Shown: positions 42,173 to 51,911 of the stretch, piece by piece
How the letters are laid out: every line of letters starts with the position of its first letter
Numbering within the stretch: position 1 is the stretch's first letter
NCBI RefSeq assembly: GCF_024346975.1
Contig: NZ_AP024885.1
Span: 2,666,001 to 2,730,000, forward strand
Direction: 5' to 3'
Length of the DNA stretch: 64,000 nucleotides
From: Vibrio neonatus
Lineage (GTDB): Bacteria > Pseudomonadota > Gammaproteobacteria > Enterobacterales > Vibrionaceae
Notes under the pieces: generated by a model
What the model saw: the letters and a program-made list of their open reading frames with translations, nothing else
Told to the model about the DNA's origin: nothing
Database searches by the model: none
Translations under genes and position numbers: made by a program

Positions 42173-42975
42173 CCTCGTTTGGCCTCAAACAAATCAGTCA
42201 GATATTGAGTGACTTTTTCAGCGCATTGCTGATGGGTTAAATCGCTAGGTAGAGACAGATAGCAGTTGAGATCAGAGGAACCTAATAGGCTAGATAAAAG
42301 CCCGCTAACACCTTTCTTGCGTCGGTCAATTTCAAACCACAGTTGTAGCTGCTGCTGATCGCGATACGCAATAATCTCAATTTCACGCCACGTACCGTGA
42401 AATAGCCCAGTGGTAGGTACAAACTCAAATTCTTGTACGAAAGGCAATTCAAAGCCTTTGGCTTCTTCGCACTCCGCTTGGCGAATACGCAGTCCTAACT
42501 CTTCCAACTCAGAAAAGATAGCGTCTAAAACGGGATCGGGACGGACAGTTAATATGTCTTTATCCGTTGGGTCAATGGCCAGATCGATATCTAATGAGGT
42601 TTCCAACCATACCTTTGAATCCCCTATGGTGAGCGGGGTATTTAATGGCGCGGTAAGCTCTATTTCAAAAGTACGCTCTTCTGCTGGATGGATGGTAAAT
42701 GAATAGGGTAAATCCCATTTATCCAACACATAGTTTTGCGACACTTTACGCTTAATTGGCCCCTCGGTGTGAGGCTGACGCTGTTCTTGTTCAGAGATGT
42801 AGCTACAGCACAGTTTGATATCGATATGATCAATATGCTGCTCTGTTGCTCCCCCATAAACATGAATCACGACACTGACTTTATCTCCGGGAACAATTGT
42901 TTCTTGTTGCAGAACGGCATCAACTTTTGCGGAGCCAATCCCTAAACTGGCCAATGTTTTCTTAAAAAAAGACAT
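42169..42975 (-). CDS. Spo0M-family (sporulation-control-like) protein
   Basis: A 268-residue arrestin-like beta-sandwich protein. The start MSFFKKTLASLGIGSAKVDAV and VIHVYGGATEQHIDHIDIKL near 35-54 are typical of the Spo0M family, which in non-sporulating bacteria has no settled role. No signal peptide. The ATG at 42975 has a GAGGGA site; the frame extends five codons upstream without one. Confidence 0.85.
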   Translation of the reverse strand: MSFFKKTLASLGIGSAKVDAVLQQETIVPGDKVSVVIHVYGGATEQHIDHIDIKLCCSYISEQEQRQPHTEGPIKRKVSQNYVLDKWDLPYSFTIHPAEERTFEIELTAPLNTPLTIGDSKVWLETSLDIDLAIDPTDKDILTVRPDPVLDAIFSELEELGLRIRQAECEEAKGFELPFVQEFEFVPTTGLFHGTWREIEIIAYRDQQQLQLWFEIDRRKKGVSGLLSSLLGSSDLNCYLSLPSDLTHQQCAEKVTQYLTDLFEAKRG

Positions 42976-43206
42976 GCTTTGATCCCTCATATGAAACCAC
43001 TTTACCTATACTGGCTCAAAAAGCACCGATTAACCAAAGGCATTTTTTAAAAATTTGAGCTTAATAAAACAATAATGAGTCTTTTATGCATTGAAAATTA
43101 GAAGTTTTCGGATTCTATACCTAAAGTTATCTGGTACGATATATACATGATACTCGTTGAGTATCTGTTTTAACGGCAAAGGATGTGCCTGACTCATTGG
43201 TGAAGT

Positions 43207-43323
43207 ATGTTTCCAACAGCCGTCAGGTTTTCTCGACCTAGCAGTCGAGCGGTACATCGCAGAAATTATTTTGCGCCAGTACCATCAAACAAACAAAGAG
43301 CTGAAGAAAGTAAAAAGAGTTAA
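43207..43323 (+). CDS. Unannotated 38-residue basic ORF
   Basis: ATG to TAA, 38 codons, starting MFPTAVRFSRPSSRAVHRRN and ending in NKQRAEESKKS. It has GGTGA three bases ahead of the ATG, which pairs with the 16S end, and a strong terminator 53 bases after the stop. The product is basic and without a membrane segment. The Glu/Lys/Ser end looks like real protein. I recognise no family. It could instead be incidental to an sRNA of the same extent. Confidence 0.5.
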   Translation: MFPTAVRFSRPSSRAVHRRNYFAPVPSNKQRAEESKKS

Positions 43324-43375
43324 GTTCCATTCATTTTTGATGAAACTGACTTTTTGCAATCTTATTCTCTATATT

Positions 43376-43410
43376 AAAAGCGTATTTGAACTATTCAAAT
43401 ACGCTTTTTT
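43376..43410 (+). terminator. Strong terminator after the small ORF
   Basis: AGCGTATTTGAA, loop CTA, TTCAAATACGCT and TTTTT: a perfect 12-bp stem. It ends a transcript that contains no long gene, ahead of yihD. Confidence 0.92.
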
Positions 43411-43473
43411 CTTATCTTTTTGATACTCTTTTTGTTAAGTTAAGCGCACATCTCGAGTTCTATGGAGAAGACA

Positions 43474-43740
43474 ATGAAATGCCATCGCGTTAATGAAGTA
43501 ATTGAACTACTACACCCTGAGTGGAAGAATGATCCAAATCTTAATTTGATCGAGTTTCTACTTAAGCTTGCAGAAGAAGCAGGTTACAAAGGCAAACTAG
43601 AAGATCTAAGTGATGATGTTCTTATTTACCATCTAAAGATGCGTAATAGCGATCAACAAGAAGAGATCCCTGGTTTAGCGAAAGACAAAGAAGACGATTT
43701 TAAAACAGCGCTTCTACGTGCTCGTGGCATCATTGACTAG
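43474..43740 (+). CDS. yihD: YihD family protein (DUF1040)
   Basis: An 88-residue acidic helical protein, [20 protein letters not shown] at the start, matching YihD in size. Function unknown. The ATG at 43474 has GGAGA ahead; the four-codon upstream extension is not used. In E. coli yihD lies next to srkA-dsbA; here ccoG is between. Confidence 0.9.
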   Translation: MKCHRVNEVIELLHPEWKNDPNLNLIEFLLKLAEEAGYKGKLEDLSDDVLIYHLKMRNSDQQEEIPGLAKDKEDDFKTALLRARGIID

Positions 43741-43763
43741 CTTGATACCCATCATAACAATTA

Positions 43764-43797
43764 AGGGCCAGCAATATATTGCTGGCCCTTCTTTTTT
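43764..43797 (+). terminator. yihD terminator
   Basis: AGGGCCAGCA, loop ATATAT-like, TGCTGGCCCT then TCTTTTTT. Confidence 0.9.
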
Positions 43798-43916
43798 CTC
43801 TCTTGCCTAAGCCTCACCGCAAATAATAAACATCCTGCTTATTCTGTAACTTATATAACAAATCATTTTCATATTGTCCGATATACTGAGCCTAGGATTT
43901 TGGTTGAGAATATGAA

Positions 43917-45335
43917 ATGAGCAAGGATCGCATCAACGTCAAAGACGTTACCCCCAAAGAGTTCAACCCAAAAGCGCACAAAAGCCAAGGAGATAGGTTT
44001 AACCCAAGTAATCGCATCTATGTAAGAGCAAGCTCTGGCGTATTTCAAAAATTACGTCGCTATGGTGCTTGGGTTTTGTTGTTACTGTTTGCCGTTATCC
44101 CTTGGATTCCCTATGGCGAACGTCAAGCCATCCTATTGGATATAGGACAGCAGCAATTCAACTTTTTTGGTACTACCCTTTACCCGCAAGATCTCACGCT
44201 TTTAGCTTTGCTATTTATGATTGCGGCGTTTGGGCTGTTTTTTATTACCACCTTTTTAGGTCGAGTTTGGTGTGGCTATTTGTGCCCACAAACCGTGTGG
44301 ACCTTCATGTATATCTGGTTTGAAGAGAAGCTAGAAGGCGCTGCAAACAAACGTAAAAAACAGGATTCTCAGCCACTTACCCGCTCGCTAATGATGCGCA
44401 AAACTGCTAAACACATGGCTTGGTGGAGTATCGCGCTACTAACAGGCATGACTTTTGTTGCCTACTTTGTTCCAGTACATGCGCTTTGGTATAACTTCTT
44501 TACTTTAAACGCTTCGTCTTGGACTTATTTCTGGGTTCTTTTCTTTGCAGTCTGTACCTATGCCAATGCAGGATGGATGCGCTCTATTGTCTGCATTCAC
44601 ATGTGTCCTTATGCTCGCTTCCAATCCGCCATGTTTGATAAAGACACCTTTATCGTCGGCTATGACAAAAAACGAGGTGAAAACCGAGGCCCTAGAGCAC
44701 GTAAAGCAAACCCTAGCGAACTAGGTTTAGGTGACTGCATAGACTGTAATTTATGTGTGCAAGTATGCCCGACAGGCATTGATATACGTGACGGTCTGCA
44801 ATATGAATGCATCAACTGTGGCGCTTGTATTGATGCTTGCGACAATACAATGGCACGCATGAATTATGACAAAGGGCTGATCAGTTACACCACAGAGCAC
44901 AAACTGGAAGGCACCCACACCAAGATCATGAGGCCGAAACTCATCGGTTATGGCCTAGTGATGATTTTAATGCTGGGCTTCTTCTCGCAGCAAGTATCGA
45001 CGGTTGATCCCGCCGGTCTCACCATTATCCGAGACCGCGCTCAACTCTATAGAACCAATAGTAATGGTCTGATAGAGAACACCTATACCCTTAAAATCAT
45101 CAATAAAACCCAGCAACCACAAACTTATCGCTTAACGGTTTCAGGGTTAACTGATGCTAAATGGTATGGCAGACAAACAATCAACGTCTCTCCGGGAGAA
45201 GTGTTCAATTTACCTATGAGTCTGGGGATGGATCCTCAGCAATTAAGCTCTGCGGTGACTAAGATTGAATTTACGCTAGAAGCCGAAGAGGGTTTCACTA
45301 TCGATGTGGAAAGTCGCTTTATCAAACAGCTTTAG
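43917..45335 (+). CDS. ccoG: Cytochrome c oxidase accessory protein CcoG (RdxA/FixG)
   Basis: A 472-residue inner-membrane ferredoxin-like protein needed for cbb3 oxidase assembly, with a role in copper reduction. Five hydrophobic segments are visible, plus CGYLCPQTVWTFMYIW near 119-134, CIHMCPYARFQSAMF near 226, and two 4Fe-4S motifs (GDCIDCNLCVQVCPTG near 268-283 and CINCGACIDACD near 292-303), then a C-terminal Ig-like periplasmic domain. No ccoNOP genes are in the window. Confidence 0.94.
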   Translation: MSKDRINVKDVTPKEFNPKAHKSQGDRFNPSNRIYVRASSGVFQKLRRYGAWVLLLLFAVIPWIPYGERQAILLDIGQQQFNFFGTTLYPQDLTLLALLFMIAAFGLFFITTFLGRVWCGYLCPQTVWTFMYIWFEEKLEGAANKRKKQDSQPLTRSLMMRKTAKHMAWWSIALLTGMTFVAYFVPVHALWYNFFTLNASSWTYFWVLFFAVCTYANAGWMRSIVCIHMCPYARFQSAMFDKDTFIVGYDKKRGENRGPRARKANPSELGLGDCIDCNLCVQVCPTGIDIRDGLQYECINCGACIDACDNTMARMNYDKGLISYTTEHKLEGTHTKIMRPKLIGYGLVMILMLGFFSQQVSTVDPAGLTIIRDRAQLYRTNSNGLIENTYTLKIINKTQQPQTYRLTVSGLTDAKWYGRQTINVSPGEVFNLPMSLGMDPQQLSSAVTKIEFTLEAEEGFTIDVESRFIKQL

Positions 45336-45403
45336 CAAGAATTAATGCAATCAGAGGGTTATACTGCGTGATAACCCTCTTTTTCGTCACTGGCAATTTA
45401 ACA

Positions 45404-46390
45404 ATGAACTCTTTATTCAACTTTGATTCTCTAACGCCTGACCTTATGTGGTATGCATTAGAGAGTATTGGAATACGTGCCGAATCTGGTTTTTTAGCAT
45501 TAAATAGCTATGAAAACCGAGTTTATCAATTCGTCGACGAAGAAAAGAAACGCTACGTGGTGAAGTTTTATCGACCACAACGTTGGAACGAATTACAAAT
45601 CCAAGAAGAGCATGATTTCACGCTCTCTTTACTCGACCATGAAATCCCTATTGCGCCTCCGGTCATTATCAATGGCAAAACCTTACATCAGCACAAAGGT
45701 TATCTATTCACTCTATTTGAAAGTGTCGGTGGTCGACAGTTTGAAGTCGATAACTATAATCAACTGGAGATGGTGGGACGATTTTTAGGACGTATTCATA
45801 AAGTTAGCCAAGGGCAACCCGCTTTTCAGCATAGGCCAACCATGGGACTTGATGAGTACCTCTATCAATCTAGGGATCTACTGCAGAAAAGTGAGTTTAT
45901 TCCCGCGCATATTGAAAAGGCTTTTTTCCACGATATGCAGCTGCTAATTAGTGCCATTGAACAGCAGTGGCAAGTAGACTACACACCTATCCGATTGCAC
46001 GGCGATTGTCACCCAGGCAATATCTTATGGCGCGATGGCCCCATGTTTGTGGATTTGGATGACGCAAGAAATGGCCCTGCTGTACAAGACTTATGGATGC
46101 TACTCAGTGGCGATCGTCAGGAAAAACTGCTGCAACTTGATATTGTCTTAGAGGGATATCAAGAATTTTGTGATTTTGATAGCAATCAATTGAAACTGAT
46201 CGAGCCTTTGCGCGGTCTACGTTTAATACACTATATGTCTTGGCTTGCAAAAAGATGGCAAGATCCCGCTTTCCCTGTAGCATTTCCATGGTTTAATGAT
46301 GCAAAATACTGGGAAGGTCAAGTATTAGCAATAAAAGAGCAACTGTCTGCGCTACAAGAGCCAGCATTGTCTCTAACACCTAACTGGTAG
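45404..46390 (+). CDS. srkA: Stress response kinase A (SrkA/YihE)
   Basis: A 328-residue aminoglycoside-phosphotransferase-like Ser/Thr kinase, exactly the length of E. coli YihE. Conserved Lys in RYVVKFYRP near 49-57, catalytic loop [13 protein letters not shown] near 196-208 and metal-binding [11 protein letters not shown] near 213-223. In E. coli it protects cells from stress-induced death. The ATG at 45404 is chosen by length; the ribosome site is weak. Followed by dsbA as in E. coli. Confidence 0.92.
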   Translation: MNSLFNFDSLTPDLMWYALESIGIRAESGFLALNSYENRVYQFVDEEKKRYVVKFYRPQRWNELQIQEEHDFTLSLLDHEIPIAPPVIINGKTLHQHKGYLFTLFESVGGRQFEVDNYNQLEMVGRFLGRIHKVSQGQPAFQHRPTMGLDEYLYQSRDLLQKSEFIPAHIEKAFFHDMQLLISAIEQQWQVDYTPIRLHGDCHPGNILWRDGPMFVDLDDARNGPAVQDLWMLLSGDRQEKLLQLDIVLEGYQEFCDFDSNQLKLIEPLRGLRLIHYMSWLAKRWQDPAFPVAFPWFNDAKYWEGQVLAIKEQLSALQEPALSLTPNW

Positions 46391-46422
46391 TATCCAGAAG
46401 AATATTTTTGAAGGAGTTACAA

Positions 46423-47025
46423 ATGAAAAAGTTGATTGCCTTAGTGGCAACCATGTTTTTAACATTGTCTGTTCACGCAGCTCAGTTCACCGAAGGTCAA
46501 AACTATACAGTGCTTGATCTGCCAGCGTCATCTTCTCCAACAGTTAATGAGTTTTTCTCTTTCTACTGCCCACACTGCTACCAGTTTGAGCCAATCATTA
46601 AAAACCTAAAATCATCTCTGCCTACCAATGCTAAATTCCAAAAATCTCATGTTTCTTTTATGGGCGGTAGCATGGGTCTATCAATGAGCAAAGCTTACGC
46701 CACTATGTTAGTGCTAGAAGTTGAAGACAAAATGATTCCAGTGATGTTCAACCGCATCCACAAGCTCAATGCAGCGCCTCGTGATGAAGCTGAATTGCGT
46801 CAAATCTTCCTAGATGAAGGCGTAGATGCGAAGAAATTTGATGCAGCATTTAAAGGGTTCGCTGTGGATTCAATGGCGCGTCGTTTTGACAAACAATTTA
46901 AAGATAGCAACCTAAAAGGTGTGCCATCTATTGTGGTTAACAACAAGTACCTTGTTGATATGGGTTCAGTAAAATCAACCAAAGATCTGTCTGACCTAGT
47001 TAATTATCTATTAACTCTCAAATAA
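46423..47025 (+). CDS. dsbA: Thiol:disulfide interchange protein DsbA
   Basis: A 200-residue periplasmic oxidase introducing disulfides into secreted proteins. Signal peptide over residues 1-19 ending VHA-A, then the active site [14 protein letters not shown] with the CPHC pair at about 49 and 52, and the cis-Pro in KGVPSIVV near 165. A GAAGGAG site precedes the ATG at 46423. In Vibrio this enzyme matures pilins and toxins. Confidence 0.96.
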   Translation: MKKLIALVATMFLTLSVHAAQFTEGQNYTVLDLPASSSPTVNEFFSFYCPHCYQFEPIIKNLKSSLPTNAKFQKSHVSFMGGSMGLSMSKAYATMLVLEVEDKMIPVMFNRIHKLNAAPRDEAELRQIFLDEGVDAKKFDAAFKGFAVDSMARRFDKQFKDSNLKGVPSIVVNNKYLVDMGSVKSTKDLSDLVNYLLTLK

Positions 47026-47046
47026 TTAACGCTTAAATAATATTAG

Positions 47047-47069
47047 AGGGGAGCTTAAAGCTCCCCTTC
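47047..47069. terminator. Terminator between dsbA and comM
   Basis: GGGGAGCTT, loop AA, AGCTCCCC followed by TTCTT on the plus strand. Confidence 0.75.
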
Positions 47070-47080
47070 TTATTTCTGGT

Positions 47081-48607
47081 TTACCCTGCCACTTGCCGAT
47101 GAATAGACAACAGCAGACGATCCATCGCTCGATAGCCTAATGCTTCGCTCAAATGCTCTCTGGTTATTGTTTCAGACAAGGCTAAATCGGCAATGGTGCG
47201 CGCCACTCTGATAATTCGATGATAAGCACGTATCGACAACCCTAAGCGAGTAATCGCAAACTCTAAAAATTCTGCGTCCTCCTTTAGCAAAACACAGTAT
47301 TGATCCATTTCTCGATTCGATAATCGTGCGTTGGGCTTACCCGCTCTTGCCAACATGATCTCTCTGGCTTGACTGACTCTTGCAAGGCACACCTCGGTGC
47401 TGTCACCTCTATCACCTCCTTCACTTAAAGTCCCCAAAGGTAGCAAGGGGGTTTCCACCGACATATCAAAGCGATCAAGAAACGGGCCTGAGATTCGACT
47501 TAGGTATTTCAATATCACCTGCGGTGATGCCCCTAACTGCCCTTCTTTATACTGCCCAGACGGGCTTGGATTTAAAGCGGCAATCAACTGAAAACGAGCA
47601 GGAAAACACGTTTTGCCCGATGCTCGCGAAATGGCAATCTCACCCGCTTCTAAAGGTTCGCGCAGTGCATCTAATACGCGCCGTTCAAATTCAGGCAATT
47701 CATCTAAAAAGAGCACGCCATTATGTGCCAATGAAATCTCGCCCGGCTTAGGCGATGAACCACCGCCAACCAAGGCCGCCATAGAACTAGAATGATGAGG
47801 TGCGCGAAAGGGACGTTTACGCCATGAATTTTCATCTAAATCCTGATCCACCAATGAAGAGACAGCTGCAACCTCTAAAGCCTCTTGCTTACTCATTGGC
47901 GGAATTAAATCGGGTAAGCGAGCCGCCAACATTGTTTTCCCCGTTCCGGGAGGGCCTATGAAAATTAAATTATGTTGTCCGGCAGCGGCAATTTCTAACG
48001 CTCTTTTGCCTTGCTGTTGTCCGATGACATCTTGCATATTTTTGGTTGGTGTCGGCGGAGTATCAACCGCAGGAGCAAGCTCTAAATCTAATTCCAGTTG
48101 CGAGGCTAAAAATCCACTCACCTGTAATAAACTGCTGGCCGACAAATTACTATGCTCATCAACCAAACGTACCTGACTGGCGTTTTGCGCAGGGCTAATC
48201 AAGATGCGCTTTTCTCTTTTGCTGGCAATAGCGGCAGAAATAACGCCTCTGACCGGGCGCAATTCACCCGAGAGAGCTAATTCACCCACCAGCTCTACGT
48301 CATTAATTTTATCTACAGGGATCTGCTCACTGGCTACCAAAATACCTATAGCAATCGGTAAATCAAAACGTCCACCGTCTTTGGGGAGATCGGCAGGGGC
48401 TAAGTTAACGGTGATCTTGTGTCTCGGAAAAGAAAAGCGTGAATTCATAATCGCACTTCTTACTCGGTCTTTGGACTCCTTAACACTGGTTTCGGCTAAC
48501 CCCACCAAATGAAAGCCCGGCATACCTGGGCCAATGTGAACTTCAACCGTCACTTGCGGAGCTAACACCCCTAAACTTGCCCGACTATGTACTATCGCTA
48601 ACCCCAT
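47081..48607 (-). CDS. comM: ComM/YifB branch-migration helicase (Mg-chelatase-like AAA+)
   Basis: A 508-residue AAA+ protein that extends heteroduplex during natural transformation. An N-terminal Lon-like domain (about 1-170), Walker A IFIGPPGTGKTMLAARL near 215-231, Walker B GVLFLDELPEFERRVLDALR near 295-314, RFQLIAALNPSPSG near 340 and the C-terminal Mg-chelatase region are present. Length is normal. Convergent with dsbA and divergent from the ilv leader. Confidence 0.94.
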   Translation of the reverse strand: MGLAIVHSRASLGVLAPQVTVEVHIGPGMPGFHLVGLAETSVKESKDRVRSAIMNSRFSFPRHKITVNLAPADLPKDGGRFDLPIAIGILVASEQIPVDKINDVELVGELALSGELRPVRGVISAAIASKREKRILISPAQNASQVRLVDEHSNLSASSLLQVSGFLASQLELDLELAPAVDTPPTPTKNMQDVIGQQQGKRALEIAAAGQHNLIFIGPPGTGKTMLAARLPDLIPPMSKQEALEVAAVSSLVDQDLDENSWRKRPFRAPHHSSSMAALVGGGSSPKPGEISLAHNGVLFLDELPEFERRVLDALREPLEAGEIAISRASGKTCFPARFQLIAALNPSPSGQYKEGQLGASPQVILKYLSRISGPFLDRFDMSVETPLLPLGTLSEGGDRGDSTEVCLARVSQAREIMLARAGKPNARLSNREMDQYCVLLKEDAEFLEFAITRLGLSIRAYHRIIRVARTIADLALSETITREHLSEALGYRAMDRLLLSIHRQVAG

Positions 48608-48755
48608 ACTTCACCCAGTTACACAACCCTATATAGGGTTTAGGCAACCAGCGAAAAGAAGGAAAATGAAAAAAGAATGAGTTTTTCCTTGTCAGATCGC
48701 AAGAAATTGTGATACCACTAATAGTATTAAGACTGTGCAACTTTATTTGAGAATT

Positions 48756-48845
48756 ATGCAACCTACCATTCGACTACTAACTCTGGTCAACCTGATTATC
48801 GTGGTGATTATTCACACCGCGCGAGGGCGAGTAGGCGCAAACTAG
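48756..48845 (+). CDS. ilvL: ilvGMEDA leader peptide IlvL
   Basis: A 29-codon ORF starting MQPTIRLLTLVNLIIVVIIH and ending ARGRVGAN. Ten or more of its residues are Leu, Ile or Val, with the run LIIVVII acting as the ribosome stall sensor for charged branched-chain tRNAs. A terminator follows, and GCGAGGGC within the leader is exactly complementary to GCCCTCGC of the terminator stem, so stalling can free an antiterminator. Confidence 0.93.
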   Translation: MQPTIRLLTLVNLIIVVIIHTARGRVGAN

Positions 48846-48862
48846 TACAGCAAGATTCACAA

Positions 48863-48904
48863 GCCCTCGCACTGAAAAGTTCGGGGGCTTTTTAGTTTTA
48901 TAGG
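48863..48904 (+). terminator. ilv attenuator
   Basis: GCCCTCG pairs with CGGGGGC and is followed by TTTTT. The 5' arm can instead pair with GCGAGGGC at 48821-48828. This is classical transcription attenuation of ilvGMEDA. Confidence 0.88.
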
Positions 48905-49002
48905 TCTCATAGAGATTCTAATCAGGACATGGAGCACAAGATGTGCAGTAAGACTAAGAACACAACCAAGCAGCAGCTTGCCTCATCAAAGGGAGATAAC
49001 CA

Positions 49003-50649
49003 ATGACGGGCGCACAATTAGTGGTAGAAGCACTTCGCCAACAAGGAATTAAGACCATTTTTGGCTATCCCGGTGGAGCAATAATGCCTATCTATGACGC
49101 ATTATATGATGGTGGCGTTGAACATATTCTTTGCCGACATGAACAAGGAGCCGCAATGGCTGCTATTGGCATGTCTCGTTCAACTCAAGACGTTGCGGTA
49201 TGCATGGCAACCTCTGGCCCCGGCGCTACAAACCTAGTAACTGGTCTTGCTGACGCGTTCTTAGATTCTGTGCCTGTTGTGGCAATTACTGGACAGGTAG
49301 CAAGCTCTCATATCGGTACTGACGCATTCCAAGAAATGGATGTTATTGGCATGTCTTTGTCTTGTACCAAGCACAGCTACCTAGTAACCGATATCGAAGA
49401 TCTCGCGCCAACTCTAGCGGAAGCCTTTGAAGTGGCGAAAGCAGGTCGCCCCGGTCCTGTACTCGTTGATATTGCCAAAGATGTTCAGCTTGCTGACGCT
49501 CCAGAATTAGATATCCCTGCATTTCAACAACCAATGATGCCGGTACCTCAGCCAGAAGACTACCGATTAGCACAAGCGCTATTACGTGAAAGTCGTCGAC
49601 CTGTATTGTATGTGGGTGGTGGTGTTCAGCTTGCTAAAGCCACAGCGACGGCGCGTGAGTTTCTAGCGAAAAATCCAATGCCATCGGTTAGTACCTTAAA
49701 AGGTCTAGGCACTATTGAACGCCATGATCCGCACTACTTAGGCATGCTAGGTATGCACGGCACTAAAGCGGCTAACCTGATTGTGCAAGAGTCTGACCTA
49801 CTTATCGTTGTGGGCGCTCGCTTTGATGACCGAGTAACAGGCAAGCTAGATACTTTTGCTCCAAACGCCAAAATCATCCATATCGATATCGATAAAGCCG
49901 AATTTAATAAGTTGCGTCATGCGCACTCAGCGCTACGTGGCGACATCAACGAGATTTTGCCACAACTGCACATTGAAAATGACATCACACCTTGGGTTCA
50001 CCACTGTGAAAGCCTGCGTAATGGCTTCAAATGGCAATACAACCACCCAGGTGAATTAATCTACGCACCACTACTGTTGAAACAGTTGTCCGATATGATG
50101 CCAGACAGCTCTATTGTTTCTACTGACGTAGGTCAGCACCAAATGTGGGCGGCGCAGCACATACAGCCTCGCGATCCTCAAAACTTCATCTCTTCTGCAG
50201 GTCTTGGCACTATGGGCTTTGGCTTACCTGCGGCTATGGGTGCGGCAGTCGCAAGACCCGACGACCAATCTATCTTAATCTCGGGTGACGGCTCATTTAT
50301 GATGAACGTACAAGAGCTAGGAACGCTTAAACGTCGTCAAATCCCAGTGAAAATGGTGCTTATCAATAACCAACGTTTAGGTATGGTGCGCCAATGGCAA
50401 TCGCTCTTTTTCGATGGCCGCCACAGTGAAACTATTCTCGATGATAACCCTGATTTCATCATGCTAGCGAAAGCATTTGATATTCCGGGTAAAACCATCA
50501 CCAAGAAAGAAGAAGTTGAGCCAGCATTAAAAGAGATGCTAGAGAGCAAAACCGCTTATCTATTACACGTTATCATCGATGAAGAAGAGAACGTATGGCC
50601 ATTGGTACCACCAGGTGCCTCAAATGAAGAAATGTTAGAGAACACCTAA
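49003..50649 (+). CDS. ilvG: Acetolactate synthase II large subunit IlvG
   Basis: A 548-residue thiamine-diphosphate enzyme for the first common step of valine and isoleucine synthesis. [16 protein letters not shown] near 20-35, the catalytic Glu in [11 protein letters not shown] near 44-54, and the ThDP motif [19 protein letters not shown] near 427-445 with Asn. The frame is intact, unlike in E. coli K-12. A GGGAGA site precedes the ATG. Confidence 0.96.
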   Translation: MTGAQLVVEALRQQGIKTIFGYPGGAIMPIYDALYDGGVEHILCRHEQGAAMAAIGMSRSTQDVAVCMATSGPGATNLVTGLADAFLDSVPVVAITGQVASSHIGTDAFQEMDVIGMSLSCTKHSYLVTDIEDLAPTLAEAFEVAKAGRPGPVLVDIAKDVQLADAPELDIPAFQQPMMPVPQPEDYRLAQALLRESRRPVLYVGGGVQLAKATATAREFLAKNPMPSVSTLKGLGTIERHDPHYLGMLGMHGTKAANLIVQESDLLIVVGARFDDRVTGKLDTFAPNAKIIHIDIDKAEFNKLRHAHSALRGDINEILPQLHIENDITPWVHHCESLRNGFKWQYNHPGELIYAPLLLKQLSDMMPDSSIVSTDVGQHQMWAAQHIQPRDPQNFISSAGLGTMGFGLPAAMGAAVARPDDQSILISGDGSFMMNVQELGTLKRRQIPVKMVLINNQRLGMVRQWQSLFFDGRHSETILDDNPDFIMLAKAFDIPGKTITKKEEVEPALKEMLESKTAYLLHVIIDEEENVWPLVPPGASNEEMLENT

Positions 50650-50660
50650 TAGAGGCACCC

Positions 50661-50945
50661 ATGGAAAGATACTTATTAGATATTAAAGCCGATGATAAAC
50701 CAGTGCTTATGGAGCGCGTTTTACGTGTGGTTCGTCATCGTGGATTTATCGTTCGTCAGGTAGCTGGTACACAAAACCATCAAAGTAAAATCGCCAGTGT
50801 CGAAATCATCGTTGACAGTGAACGCCCTATCACATTTTTAACAAATCAAATTGAAAAATTGTGGGATGTAATTAGCGTAGACGTCATCAAGATTGATAAC
50901 AACGAACTCCCTAACAATAATTTACAGCACAAAGTGAGCGCATAA
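50661..50945 (+). CDS. ilvM: Acetolactate synthase II small subunit IlvM
   Basis: A 94-residue ACT-domain regulatory subunit (MERYLLDIKADDKPVLMERV at the start, HRGFIVRQV near 28-36). It stabilises IlvG; the isozyme II holoenzyme is known to be little inhibited by valine. It lies 11 bases after ilvG and 12 before ilvE. Confidence 0.93.
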   Translation: MERYLLDIKADDKPVLMERVLRVVRHRGFIVRQVAGTQNHQSKIASVEIIVDSERPITFLTNQIEKLWDVISVDVIKIDNNELPNNNLQHKVSA

Positions 50946-50957
50946 GGAAAGCAAGCA

Positions 50958-51902
50958 ATGGCTACAAAGACAGCAGATTATATTTGGTTTAACGGTGAAA
51001 TGGTTCCGTGGGCAGACGCCAACGTACACGTGCTCACTCATGCAATGCACTATGGCACATCAGTATTCGAAGGTGTGCGTTGTTATAACACCCCTAAAGG
51101 GCCTGTTGTTTTCCGCCATCCAGAGCATGCAAAACGTCTAAAAAATTCAGCAAAAATCTACCGTTTCCCAATTCCATACTCTGTGGAAGAAATTATGGAA
51201 GCAACCCGTGAAACTATCCGTGTAAACAAACTGGACAGCGCTTACATTCGTCCACTAGGTTTTGTGGGTAACGTAGGTTTGGGTGTTTGCCCTCCAGTTG
51301 ACAGTGAAATGGAACTTATCATTGCCGCTTTCCCTTGGGGTTCTTACTTGGGCGAAGAAGCGCTAGAAAATGGCGTAGATGCGATGATTTCTAGCTGGAA
51401 CCGAGCAGCACCAAATACCATCCCTACCGCAGCTAAAGCGGGCGGTAACTACCTATCTTCATTACTGGTTGGCGGTGAAGCACGTCGTCACGGCTATGAT
51501 GAAGGTATTGCGCTAAGTGTTGATGGTTATCTATCAGAAGGTGCGGGTGAAAACATTTTTGTCGTAAAAGACGGCGTAATCATTACACCACCAGCAACCG
51601 CGGCTATTTTGCCAGGCATCACTCGTGATTCAATCATGGTATTGGCTCGCGAAAAAGGCTACGAAATTGTTGAAGCAAACATTGCGCGTGAAGCGCTATA
51701 CCTTGCTGACGAAGTATTCATGACAGGTACTGCAGCAGAAATCGTTCCAGTACGCTCGGTTGATCAGATTCAAGTAGGCGAAGGTAAGCGCGGTCCTGTG
51801 ACTAAAGACTTACAAGAGACCTATTTTGGTCTATTCAACGGTACAACAGAAGATAAATGGGGTTGGTTAGACTACGTTTACCCAGCTGACGCAGAGAAAT
51901 AA
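50958..51902 (+). CDS. ilvE: Branched-chain amino-acid aminotransferase IlvE
   Basis: A 314-residue fold-type IV PLP enzyme for the last step of Val, Ile and Leu synthesis. HYGTSVFEGVRCY near 30-42, the PLP Lys in AKAGGNYLSSLLVG near 158-171, EGAGENIFVV near 195 and LPGITRDSIM near 217 are the family motifs. Slightly longer than E. coli IlvE (309). Confidence 0.96.
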   Translation: MATKTADYIWFNGEMVPWADANVHVLTHAMHYGTSVFEGVRCYNTPKGPVVFRHPEHAKRLKNSAKIYRFPIPYSVEEIMEATRETIRVNKLDSAYIRPLGFVGNVGLGVCPPVDSEMELIIAAFPWGSYLGEEALENGVDAMISSWNRAAPNTIPTAAKAGGNYLSSLLVGGEARRHGYDEGIALSVDGYLSEGAGENIFVVKDGVIITPPATAAILPGITRDSIMVLAREKGYEIVEANIAREALYLADEVFMTGTAAEIVPVRSVDQIQVGEGKRGPVTKDLQETYFGLFNGTTEDKWGWLDYVYPADAEK

Positions 51903-51911
51903 GGAATCATT

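Larger units (their letters stand above)
42976..43473. other. Intergenic region with a short transcription unit
   Basis: About 500 bases that hold a structured leader (hairpins GATACTC/GAGTATC at about 43151-43167 and CTCGAC/GTCGAG at about 43234-43251), a 38-codon ORF and a strong terminator, each listed separately. No other gene is visible. Confidence 0.6.
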
